Under the pieces are notes generated by a model. That model saw only the letters and a program-made list of their open reading frames with translations. It made no database searches and was not told the origin of the DNA. From positions 478,854 to 542,853 of the forward strand of contig MNCI01004661.1 of NCBI GenBank assembly GCA_015680685.1: a stretch of DNA of 64,000 bases. Direction: 5' to 3'. Below are positions 21,051 through 31,420 of this stretch, in pieces (positions within the stretch are counted from its first letter, which is position 1; each line of letters begins with the position of its first letter). The translations under genes and the position numbers were made by a program. The DNA is from Gnetum montanum. Lineage: Eukaryota > Streptophyta > Gnetopsida > Gnetales > Gnetaceae.

Positions 21051-24000
21051 CAATGGTCAGTAGCCCTACTCCTCCACCTTCCTCTACCTCACCTTTATCC
21101 AAGTCCCCTTCGACAAAAAATCCCTCTCGAATCCATACTATAATGTTGAACCATGCTGTATTTGATTGGATTCGAGTGGGTAACCTACCCAAGAAGTTAG
21201 CTAATCCTGGGAGTCCCTTAGTATATTTGCAAATTTCTGGGAATGAGCCTTATAAAGCTCTTTTTGACTTTGGTTTTGGTGTTAATCTGATCTTGCATGA
21301 GATGTATACGATGTGAAACCTTCCTCCCTTGAAGAAGAGCAACATCAAGTTAGAGTTGGCAGACCAGTCCATCACTATCCCATTATGACTGGTAGAAGAC
21401 ATTGTGACCACTATTTGTGGGTGGTCATATCCTACCAACTTCCTAGTAATCAAGGTAAAGAATTGTAAGGGGGACTTCCCAATTATTACGGGAAGGATGT
21501 GGTTAAGCATCGTTGATGCTAAAATCGGCATTAGAGATATTTCCTTAAAGATATCTAAAAAAAATGAATTTGGAAAGATTAATAAGAAGAGGGTTCCATG
21601 TATCACATACAAGGATTCAGGGTGCCATTGTGTGCAGAAGTTATGGTCAGTGAAGTGAACATCTATCTCTGCATGCAAGCAGTGTGCACTAGAAGCTAAA
21701 ATCCAAAGATCTATGTACATAGTAACCATAAAACAAGAAGGCACCCAGTGGCTGATAGCTGATTCTAGTAGCAGTACATTGTGCATGGAACCTACTAAGG
21801 GCTTAATGTATGAATATGTTGCAAGTATGGATGAACTCAAGCAAGTTCATCACCAGCTTTCTGAGGGAGTAAATAATGGTATTAATTGGGAAGAGATGGA
21901 GATTCTTGACAATTTCAAATAAGAATCCCTTAAATTAAAGACTTTACCAACTGGAATGAAGTATGTGTTCTTGAAAAATGGAAGATTGGTCATTATTAAT
22001 GTTAAGCTTGCTATAGGACAAAAGAAGATGTTGATGAAAGTTGTGGAAGAATGGTCAGCAGCCTCTACCTAGTCATATTCCAAGTTCACTGGAATAGATC
22101 CAAGAATATGCTAGCACTAGATTTACATTGACCCCATCATTAAGCCAAAATGACAACCACAGTGACGTTTGAATCCCAAATTAAAGCAGATTGTCAAAGA
22201 GGAGATTGAACAACTCTGCAAGGTGGGATTCATCCACCCTATCGAAGATAGTGAGTGGGTCAGTTCACTCATGATCATGTCCAAGAAGGAAGGCAAATGG
22301 TAGGTGTGCATTTACTTCTAGCTACTTAATATGGTAACTTTTAAAGATCATTTTCCATTACCTTTTCTTAACCAAGTCCTAGACACCATTTCTGGGCACA
22401 ACTATTATAGCTTTATGGATAGTTATAGTGGCTATAATCAAATTTGAATCGCACCAGAGGACCAAACGAAAATGACTTTCACAAGTCTTTGGGGAATTTT
22501 TGCTTACTGTCAAATGCTATATTTCAATGACTAGTCCTTAGCATTTTCCAGTAAAAAATTAGTAGAAGTCTTCATGGATGACTTTTCTACCTACAAAGCT
22601 ACGTTTGAGTAAGCCTTGGACCATCTTGAGTAGGTGTTAAGGAGATATGCCAAAACAAACCTCTAACTCAATTGGCAAAAGAGCCATCTTATGGTCTAGG
22701 AAGGCATAGTCTTGGGGCACTATATCTCAAAAGCAGGAATTGAGGTGGAGCCTAAAAAAATAAGGGTCATCCAAGGAATAACCCATCAACTGGAAATAGT
22801 TAAAGAAGCACTATCATTTCTTGGTCATATTGGCTACTATCGATGCTTCATCAAGAATTTCTCTAAAATTGCTAAGTTGTTGGTTGAATTAACAAAGAAA
22901 GATGCATCATTTGTTTGGACCCCTGCATGTGAAATAACATTTCAGCAACTAAAGCAATATCTTGTTGAAACCCCAATTCTACAAGCACCTGATTGGTCTA
23001 GGTTGTTTCATGTGATGACAGATACATCAAATTATGCTTTGGGGTTAATGCTTATGTAGTTGAATGGTCAAAAATGTCCATATTACACTTATTGTGCAAG
23101 CTAAAGTATCATAGGTGCACAGCTAAACTACACCACCATGGAAAAGGAGTTGATGATAGTGGTGTTCACATTAGAAAAGTTCTTACACAATGTGCTTGGC
23201 TATAAAGTGTTCATGCATACAGATCATAGTTCCATCTAATTTTTAATGAATAAACCAATAGTGAGCCCTCGTGTTATACAGTGGCTCATGATTTTGCAAG
23301 AGTTTGATCTCACAATGGTAGATCACAAGGGTGTGAAAAATGTGGTCGCTAACCACTTATCATGGCTAAGATGGGATAACAAGGAGAAAGCAAGCCCCTT
23401 ATCTAATTAGCATCCTGACGAATATCTACTTGCAGGGGCTATTAATGCATAAATGCCAAATGAACCAAAATGGTATGACACCATCCTCACTTATCTACTC
23501 AAGCAAGAACTATCGTAAGGGTTGGACACTTAGAAGAAACAATAGTTTCTTCACCAGGTTAAGCATTTCATGGAAATTAATGGGAATCTTTACAAAGTAT
23601 GTCCTGACGATCTAGTACATTGGTGTATCCTTGATATGAATCAACTATGCATTCTCTAGGATGCTCATGAAGGCCTTTGTGGGGGCCATTACATTGGGAG
23701 ACACATGACCATCAAAATCTTCATGGAGGGATATTATTGGCCAACAATCTTTAGGGATGCATACTAATTCACCTATGCTTATGATCATTGTCAGAGGGAT
23801 GATGGAATGATAGTTTGAATGGAGGGGCCACAGCTATGGATTCAGCCTCTTGAGCCATTTGATATTTGGGGCATTGACTTTATGGGTCCCATCGCACCTT
23901 TGTCAAATGGAAAGGCTTATATAATAGTCAGCGTTGACTATTGCACTAAGTGGGTAGAAGCAGTAGCTTTCACCAACTGTACATCCACTATTGTTGTTCA

Positions 24001-24820
24001 GTTTATATAATAGAATATCATAAATAGGTTAGGTATGCCTCGTGCATTAGTGTTTGAAAATGAAGCTCATTTTATAGGTGCCACTTTCCAAAAAGTTATG
24101 TAGTGCTTGGGGGTTGAGCACAAACTCACAACACATTATCACCCTCAAGACAATGGTCAAATTGAGGTCACTAATCTAGAGATTATAAAAATTTTAACAC
24201 GTACTATTAGAAAATACCAAAGGAATTGGAGCACCAAATTAAATGATGTCCTTTGGGCCTATTGCTTCACATTGAAGCTTCCCATAGGTTATGCTCCCTA
24301 TGAGCTTGTGTATAGAAAACTACCAACACTGCCCATCCAATCTGAGCTTCGTACACTCTCTATAGCTTGTGACCTTAACCTAAATCTAAGTCTAGCACAA
24401 AAAGAACAATTAATGAACCTCAACTTGCTAGATGAAAATCGGTTAATGGCCTTGTCATCCAACGAAACACATAAGGCATTCAACAAAAAATGCCATGACC
24501 TCAAAATAAGAAAAATCAGATTTCAACCAGGAGACACGGTTTTCTACTAGAATCCTACACACATACCTCAATGAACCAAATTTCAAATGTTGTCGGAAGG
24601 ACCTTACATTATTGATGAGACTTTTCCATTTGGGGTCATGATTATTTATAAACCTGATAGCCCAGATAAGAAACAATTAGTCAACACCCAACAACTAAAA
24701 CCTTTCCATGAACCCAAGCCAACCAACTCAATAGACAGCTCGCCAGATGGACAACCATGCTCAATCTTTCAAATCTTCCCCTTCCAACTTAGTCATGGGG
24801 GAGATGGCCATCCATACTAA
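21051..24820 (+). pseudogene. Element C pol pseudogene
   Basis: Protease at about 21,180-21,660, with ALFDFGFGVNLI in place of the Athila-type DLGASVNL active site. RT about 22,100-22,880: IEDSEWVSS, then VEVFMDDFS (22,567-22,593) as the catalytic DD box, and LGHIGYYRCF. RNase H about 22,960-23,370 (VMTDTSNYALGLML, HTDHSSI). Integrase about 23,650-24,550 with [22 protein letters not shown] and AYCFTLK. The tail ends at a stop at 24,820. There are about 20 stops and some shifts; the longest intact parts are 147 and 115 codons. Confidence 0.85.
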
Positions 24821-25452
24821 TACTTTATGCAGCTCCTTAGTCTTTTGACTTTTTGTTTTTACACATGTTTGGTTTTACAACTTTTTGTTTTCATATTCTT
24901 TATTTTACATCTTCTTGTTTTTCAGGTTATTGATCTTTTCTTAGTTTTTGTTTTACACCATCGATAGTATATTTAATATTTCTTGAATAATTTTTTCCTT
25001 TCTTATATATTTTCTTGTGTTTTGTGTGATTCTCTACTCTTTTTGCTAATAAGGTGTCAGGTATAATGGTAATGTGCTACTCAATGGTGGTATGTTTCAT
25101 TTGTGATGCGATTGTTGATGTCTGGTTTTTGACTTTGAATGTTGTTACTAATGATGAGGACATGGTTTCTTTTCATTCAATAGGTAGTGAGTCCACATCA
25201 TCCACCTATCCATGCACTCTATGGTTTTCCTAATTTTGGAAACGTGTAGTCCATTTTTCATTAATGCAACATTAATAAATTGGTGACTTGTATAGTTTCT
25301 AGATTTGGAATAGAATCAAAGGTTTGGACAAAATGTGGCTTCAAAGGGATGTGGTATTCTTTATTTTTTTCCATTTTCTTGTGTGTGGCAGTGTTCTCGT
25401 GAGCTTCTCACCATTCTATGTCATTTCATAATAGGAAGTTGAATAAGTTCTT

Positions 25453-25640
25453 GCATGGTGTGGTCCTCATCAAAAAAAAGAAAAAAGAAAAAAGAAAAAA
25501 AAAGATGAAGATTCAAAGCACATCCATTAGATAAAATAAATGTGAAAACACATGGGTCTTTGCATGGTGTGGTTCCCATTCATAATAATAATAATAATAA
25601 TAATAATATGGGAATTCAAAGCACACCCCTTAAACCAAAT
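25453..25640 (+). repeat. Paired imperfect hairpins with simple-repeat loops (element C)
   Basis: In the second unit GGTGTGGTTCCCAT can pair with ATGGGAATTCAAAGCACACC, with an (ATA)n loop at about 25,582-25,608. The first unit has (AAAAAAG)n in the same place. Element D has both units at about 51,990-52,215 with A-runs in the loops. Confidence 0.5.
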
Positions 25641-26072
25641 AAAAGGGCTACAAGCACTAGTTATGGGACTTGTTTTGTCTCCTCTAACTAAGGTCATTTC
25701 TCACTTCCTACTTTCTCTCCAATTTGGAATGGTGGTTGTTTTGTGGAAGCATTCTTGTGTTTCAGGGGATGGACTAGCCTTAGAATGTCAATACGAAGTT
25801 ATTAAAAGTGGTTGATTTTGGTCTGGACTAAGGATGGACACTACTGAGTCATTTAATCATGAACTGCACAAGGGACTTTATGTGCCCAGAATGAGGAATT
25901 CCATTCCATTCTCTCTCTCATCCATCTATGCTTTTCATGCCTCACCTCGTTGTCGGTTTCATATTTTGATTTGATGTGTTAGGTTTATCAGTTAGTTACT
26001 TTTGGGTTTTTGTACTTAACCTTTCAATACTATTAATCATCCATGGTGTCCATGGACTCCTTGGTTTGAAGT

Positions 26073-26125
26073 TATGTAAGGGCATAAAAGGCTTGTGCCT
26101 GCTTTAGGGAGGACCCACTTACATA
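26073..26125 (+). other. Conserved hairpin in spacer, element C
   Basis: TATGTAAG (26,073-26,080) pairs with CTTACATA (26,118-26,125). The stem bases differ from those of A and B, but pairing is kept. The loop retains AGGGAGGACCCA. Confidence 0.65.
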
Positions 26126-26781
26126 TCTTTTGGTTTGGTTAAGTTAAGTTCTTTAACCTTAGACATTTTTATAATCGAATTCTTTTCATTTACCCCATCA
26201 ATGCCATCCAATTGTACACATCTTCACAACTATTTTTAGTGAATTCCTTCTTTTTATTGTTGTGAATTTCTATACCCTCTTTCTAGTATTCCTTGTGTTA
26301 AGCTTTTTCTGAATTTTATGGATTGCTTCTCTTACTTAACCCATTCGTCAGTCTTCCCACTAACATTATCAAGCAAAAAATATACCACAATCACAACTTA
26401 GCTAGATCAAATCACTAACGAGACAAGGTATTTAGCTACTATGTGTTATACTTTATATACTAATTCTTGATTTTGTTGTGATTGTAGTGGGGAGCATGGA
26501 CTAGAAGCAGGACTATCTTCACCAAGTGGGATGCAACAATATCACTCATAGGAGATCATTCATGACCGCTAGATCTCTTCTACCTCTCCCTCATTCTTCT
26601 ATTGCCAAGAGGGGTTGGATGTCCATTGGATCTATGTATGTTCTTTCCCATTGTCATGAACACCTAATTTTGTACATAATTGTAATGTTGTATGCTTGGG
26701 TACTTCTATATTTGTCCATTTTCTTTGTGTCACTCTGCATGTCAGTTAAACATTCCATACCTCTTAATCGATTTCATAAGG

Positions 26782-26786
26782 GACTT
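26782..26786. repeat. Target-site duplication of element E (left)
   Basis: GACTT here and at 63,149-63,153 flank the outer ends of the two E LTRs. Confidence 0.8.
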
Positions 26787-27619
26787 TGATGAGTGGCAAG
26801 GTACCCCTACACTCAACCATACGAATACAAGCGTTTCATGCACGATCCAGTCGAACTCCGCAGACGGACTAGTTGTGGTATCTAGATGGTTATTCTTAGG
26901 TTACAGTTTGCTGTCTTCCCACCTGGACTAGTATTAGCTTTGTCACGTATGGTTTAGTCTAGAGTGAGGTGGATGATGTGTTTCTACACTAGTACTACTC
27001 CTGAGTATGATGGAAAATAATATTAACTAAGCTAAGAGAGAGAGGGTGAGAGAGAATCTAAGCTAGTCTAAGTGCGATGAGCATTCATTCCTTGATCATC
27101 CATACACATCTTGGACCTCGTGTATGACTACTACTGGGATCACTATGCGTAGATCCTAGGTACACTACTGGGTTACCAAGTAGTCACACTTAAATGCTTG
27201 TAATCAAGTCGTTCTCATTCCACGTTTAACAGGAGTTTAGGGTAAAGAGATATTAACTAAGAAAGCAATGAATAATAATAACAATAACAATTAATTAATT
27301 AAATAATTAAGCTAAGTGGATGTTGCAATGGTGAAGCAATCTCGATCTTTATTTCTGGTCATGTGCATGTCCAAGTACATCACACTCGAATAAGAATGCG
27401 GTACAATTACAATCACCACATTGCAGGCATACACTAAGAGGAAAGGGTTGAGAGAAATCTAAACTTAAAAAACTTACACTAAAATCTAAGAACTAATTCC
27501 TAACTGACTCCTCTTATTTATAGATGAGGAGACAGACTATGATATCGCATACACGATATCACAGTGAGGTTGCGATATCGCGTATGCGATATCGCGGTGC
27601 GCTAAATGGTGACTCATCA
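26787..27619 (-). mobile_element. 3' LTR of element E
   Basis: The LTR is 833 bp; on the minus strand it runs from TGATGAGTCACC to TTGCCACTCATCA. Four GATATC boxes lie at 27,540-27,600, just upstream of the TATA box (TATAAATA, plus-strand 27,514-27,521). The original polypurine tract is split from it by element D. Confidence 0.85.
27540..27602 (-). promoter_or_regulatory. GATATC palindrome cluster in E LTR promoter
   Basis: Four GATATC cores, two extended to GCGATATCGC, lie 20-85 bases upstream of the TATA box. Similar clusters precede the TATA box in G, A, C and H. Confidence 0.5.
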
Positions 27620-27621
27620 TA

Positions 27622-27626
27622 CCCCC
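27622..27626. repeat. Target-site duplication of element D (left)
   Basis: CCCCC here and at 57,481-57,485 flank element D. Both are parts of the polypurine tract of E read on the other strand. Confidence 0.75.
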
Positions 27627-27893
27627 TAATGAAGTGTCAAAAGTCAATGCGTCGACTGGGATGCGTATACAGGGTGACGTATACGCGGCCGTGTTGATGC
27701 GGGCCTGTCGACGTAGCCACCCTACATTGACGTGGCCCCGTTTACGCAGCCACCCTTCTCGGCCTATAAATATGAGGGCCCCATTAGAAGTCTGGTGTAT
27801 GTTAAGTGCTTACAGTCTACAGATTTAGATCGAGTCACACGTGAACGCTCATGATTCGTATGGTTGGGTGTAGGGGTACCTAGCCGCTCATCA
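27627..27893 (+). mobile_element. 5' LTR of element D, internally deleted
   Basis: It starts TAATGAAGTGTC (TGATGAAGTGTC in the 3' copy) and ends GCCGCTCATCA. Only 267 bp remain of 936: just after the TATA box (CTATAAATATGAG, about 27,763-27,775) it jumps to the last 110 bases. Since both LTRs are identical at insertion, the deletion is later. Confidence 0.8.
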
Positions 27894-27894
27894 T

Positions 27895-27912
27895 TGGCAA
27901 TGTTGCTGGGGA
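27895..27912 (+). promoter_or_regulatory. Primer-binding site of element D
   Basis: TGGCAATGTTGCTGGGGA follows the LTR by one base. It has 14 of 18 matches to the tRNA-Asp-type site. Confidence 0.7.
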
Positions 27913-28059
27913 CTGTTAGTCTTACATGCGTCATCTGACTTTAGTGAAACTATCATTTAAGTCATTGGATTGGACCCAGGATAGAAATATTTTCGCACGC
28001 TAGGTGAACTTAATTTAATCGTAAGGTACACTGATTATATGGACCATCTAAAGTCGAAC

Positions 28060-29724
28060 ATGTCTTCTCATAGGAGAGATGCATTTGAACCACCGGTGCT
28101 GTAAGAATGTTAGGTGCTGTACAAACATCTCGAAGAATATGTCCTTGATTTCACATTCATCCTACATCAGGATGAGCATCTTCGATGGCAGGACATGGAG
28201 GGTAGCATCATGCTACCGCTCGACCGAGCAGCTCCTGCGATGCTATACCACAATCTGGGCAGATTGGGCATCTAGGACCGAGTGGCAGAGTATGCCATGG
28301 AGGACCATGACTATTGGGACTATCGTCCCAAGAAGCTCAATGGACAAGAGATCAACAGCAGGCCGAGCGATATGAACAATAGAAGGGGAAACATTTTAGT
28401 AAACCCTTATTCTCGCAAGGGCCACAAGACGATGGAGATCCTATATTTCATGATACTCATTTGACCGAACTTCACCTGCGACCGCAGATCCTCTAGTCAG
28501 TCATCCAGAACAAACCTCCAAGTGACCATGATCCTTAAGGGGATGGTGGATCACGAAGCAAAACTGGAGAAGATGATCGTGGCCATCACTAGGGTAGATG
28601 GGGAGATCAATGTTGAAGCGGTGGCGATGCCTCTCCTTCTTCTCTATCCTCTCTCTCTCCTTCACCTTCATCTAGCTTAGGTTTTGAGCACAATAGGGGA
28701 AGGGTGGAGAGAAAGGATGGCGGTAGGTAGGTTCGAGCGAGGAAAGGTGAGGAAGCATGCGACTAATCACGTGGCCCTCACCAACATGAAAGAAGGGGTA
28801 GCAGAAATCGTCACAGACATCATAGTCCCCAGTAGGACTATGATTCAGATGATCCGTTGTTAGCTACTCGGAGCATGCTCCACATTGCAGAGGTAGTTCA
28901 CATTCCAAGTAGGCACATGAAGGATAGCTGGATCAAGCGTGTTAACATGAACAACATCCCTAGATTTGAAGGGGGATACAACTGTGATCCGTAGACCCAC
29001 TTGCAGGCATTCCATGACACCTGCACCCTGCAAAATATTGATAAAAATTGGCAACGGTTGAAGCTGTTTCCTCAAACACTCATCAAAGAAGTCGAAAGTT
29101 GGTACCGGTCCTTAGAGCCAAAATCAATCAGAAGATGGAGTACGATGCTTGAAATCTTTAATGACAAATTTCAAACGTACTCTAGAGTGGAAAATATGAG
29201 ACGGTAGATCCAAGGTTGGAAACAAGGGAATCATGAACCCTTGGATGCTGCCATGAGCAGGTATTACTCACTGTTGCATCAGTGCCCTAGTCATGGTTAT
29301 TCTCAGCAGGCAGAGCTTCGCCACATTATTGATGGGCTCCATTTTGAAATGAGAAAGATCCTTGGTGTGTACGCCAAGGGATAGCTGTTAGAGCTAAGGA
29401 CCCATTAGTTGCAGCACCTCATTGATCAGGTGGCCAAAGAGGAAGGAGAACTTCGAAAAAAGGAGAGTGCTGAAGAATTCAACTAGGACCCTTCGCTTAG
29501 AAAAAGGGAGGTCCAATTTTATGATGAGGATGAAGAGTCATCACTGGAAGCAGCGGTGAACCAAAAGACTTTGCTGTTATAAAAGTTCGCATCTGAAATC
29601 TTGACAAAGGTGGATAAAATATGAGACTCTTTGGATGAGAGATTCCAAAGTGTACTAAAAATTTCAGAAGAGTCGAAAGAGCAGGGTAATGACTATGACC
29701 GACGTAGGAAGAAGGGAGCTGAAC
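28060..29724 (+). pseudogene. Element D gag, part 1 (split by element F)
   Basis: The ATG at 28,060 gives MSSHRRDAFEPP. Then come FTFILHQDEHL and SIMLPLDR (28,150-28,230), a DR/S-rich segment (28,520-28,760), and the capsid-like part 28,900-29,450 with WYRSLEPKSIRRWSTM and LDAAMSRYYSLLHQCP. The last part is VDKI, DSLDERFQSVLK, ending in DYDRRRKKGAER where F interrupts. Several stops (for example near 28,273 and 29,206) show it is dead. The structure matches C gag. Confidence 0.75.
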
Positions 29725-29729
29725 GTACC
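29725..29729. repeat. Target-site duplication of element F (left)
   Basis: GTACC here and at 46,926-46,930 flank the two LTRs of F; both lie within D gag. Confidence 0.85.
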
Positions 29730-29856
29730 TGAAACACCACAAAAATTTTGAGTTTGGCATTTGTTCGACAAGAAACAGATCCCCCGTTGGCTACATTTGG
29801 AGTCACACATGGCAAATGTTGCAGATTGAAACACTTGGTTTTGTTTTTACCAAGTG

Positions 29857-30110
29857 TTGCGCCAGCGTCTACGCCCAGCGTCTGCGCCCAGCATATACGC
29901 CCGACGCCCAGCATACACGACTCAGCAGGTGCAACAGGAGCAAGAATTAAAGCAAGTCGACGCTAGCATTCATCAGCGTATACGCTGGGCGTATACGCCA
30001 ACATTCATCAGCGTATACGCCAACATCCATCCAAGTTCACGCCCAGCAAGTCCAGCGTATATGCCCAGCATATACGCTGGCCTGATGTAGCGTATACGCC
30101 CAGCGTATAC
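29857..30110 (+). repeat. GCGTATACGC palindrome cluster in F 5' LTR
   Basis: At least nine words of the form AGCGTATACGC, GCGTCTACGC or close variants occur. GCGTATACGC is a perfect palindrome. The cluster ends about 75 bases before the TATA box. Confidence 0.7.
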
Positions 30111-30185
30111 CGTGTTTCTAAAATGTACACGCCCGGTCGACACGCCACGTGTCTCCCAACCCGATTTTCCCGGTAACCCTTCCCC

Positions 30186-30192
30186 TATAAAA
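30186..30192 (+). promoter_or_regulatory. TATA box of F 5' LTR
   Basis: TATAAAA in CCCCTATAAAAGCCC context, repeated in the 3' LTR at 46,109-46,115. Transcription of the element would start about 30 bases downstream. Confidence 0.6.
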
Positions 30193-31007
30193 GCCCAGTT
30201 TTCCGCGTTTTGAAGGTGGGCAAAAATTTACCAGAGCAGACCGAGAGCAATTACGCTGTAAAACCAGAGCTTGAAACCCTCATACGCTGGAAGTCCTGTA
30301 TGCTGAGCATAGTCTCTACGCTCCGCCTACCATGCGAACCAGCCGCCTCCCTGCACCCACCGGGGCTTTACATCCACCTTGTGTACACGCACAACTGCGT
30401 TAAGACCGGTACCTCGAAAACTGTGTTCTTATAGCGTCATTATTACAATTTACATTCTGTTTACGCTCACATTGTTTACGCTGTTTACATTTGTCTACGC
30501 TGTTTAAACTTGTTTACGCTCTCTTACACTTAGGTTGCACTTACACTTTACACTGCCTACGCTCTGTTTAGGCTGTTTACGCTTTACGCCCTGTTTAAAC
30601 CCTGTTTACGCTTTACGCTCTGTTTACGCTGTCTGCGCCCTGTTTACACTTTACGCTGTAAACCCCCTATTTATGCTTTACGCTGTCTATGCCCTGTTCA
30701 CACTGTTTACGCTGTATACGCCTCGTCTACGCTGTTACGCTATCCACACTTTGTTTACGCCCTGTTTTCACCGTCCGTTCCGTTTTACGCCCGTTACACA
30801 GTTTACGTATAACCCAGCGTATAACACTTCGGTGGCACTAGGGGAAATCCTTGTCTGATCCGCGTGCGGACCACCCAAGGTACCCTACCTTCGTGCATTC
30901 CAGCTCGCCCTCAGGCAAAGGTAGGGTCATCTGTGCCCGTCCTGCGATCCTGCGGTCTCTGTTTTTCCTTCCAGCCGGGGACCGACGATTTCGGGCGGTA
31001 CAGAAAT

Positions 31008-31025
31008 TGGCGCTAGAAGGAGGGC
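31008..31025 (+). promoter_or_regulatory. Primer-binding site of element F
   Basis: TGGCGCTAGAAGGAGGGC begins six bases after the LTR end. It starts with TGG, complementary to a tRNA CCA end, but I cannot assign the tRNA. It differs clearly from the tRNA-Asp type of the Athila-like elements. Confidence 0.6.
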
Positions 31026-31420
31026 CTTCGCTTAAACAAATTGACTGTACGCTCCTCAGCGTCTACGCTCATCAGCGTTTTTCGCTGCCCTGTTTAAACC
31101 CGGCTCTCAGCGTCTACGCTGTCAATCTTCCAGCGTCTGCGCTGCGATCAGAAACCCTAGCGTCTACGCTGTCAACCTGCCAGCGTCTACGCTGCACACT
31201 TACTCCAGCGTCTACGCTGCCTGAAGACCAGCGTCTACGCTGCATACTTAGCGTTTATGCTGCCTGAAGACCAGCGTCTACGCTGCATACTGAGCATTTA
31301 CGTTGCACACTGACCAGCGTCTACGCTTCATACTGAGCGTTTACGCTGCACACTGACCAGCATCTACGCTGAACACTTAGCGTTTACACTCAAACAGTTT
31401 TACATACGCAACCTATCATC
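31026..31420 (+). repeat. F leader with CAGCGTCTACGCTG repeats
   Basis: The untranslated leader between primer-binding site and gag has about a dozen copies of CAGCGTCTACGCTG or AGCGTTTACGCTG between 31,055 and 31,385, often spaced 25-40 bases apart. They are near-palindromes of the same type as in the LTR. No ORF1 upstream of gag, as in classical Ogre, is visible. Confidence 0.65.

Larger units (their letters stand above)
24821..26781 (+). other. Element C spacer after pol
   Basis: No coding sequence is supported. Landmarks: the TTAGTCATGGGGG motif at the end of pol (24,789-24,801), T-rich tracts (24,840-25,050), two GCATGGTGTGGT words each followed by an A-rich or ATA-repeat loop and then TTCAAAGCACA (25,453-25,640), a hairpin at 26,073-26,125, and TGATTGTAG near 26,490 where ORF2 would be expected. 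The following 290 bases show no clear ORF2 match. Confidence 0.55.
29730..31002 (+). mobile_element. 5' LTR of element F
   Basis: The LTR is 1,273 bp, TGAAACACC to GGTACA. U3 contains a cluster of GTATACGC-type palindromes (29,857-30,110) and a TATA box TATAAAA (30,186-30,192). From 30,440 to 30,800 it is dominated by TTTACGCTG-like words. The two F LTRs are very similar (three transitions in the first 60 bases); the 3' copy lacks 13 bases in the palindrome cluster. Confidence 0.9.

Noticed and set aside
29748-31267. ORFs of 70-138 codons in the F LTR and leader
   Set aside because: They overlap LTR promoter, TTTACGCTG repeats and primer-binding site, have low-complexity translations, and are repeated at the 3' LTR.
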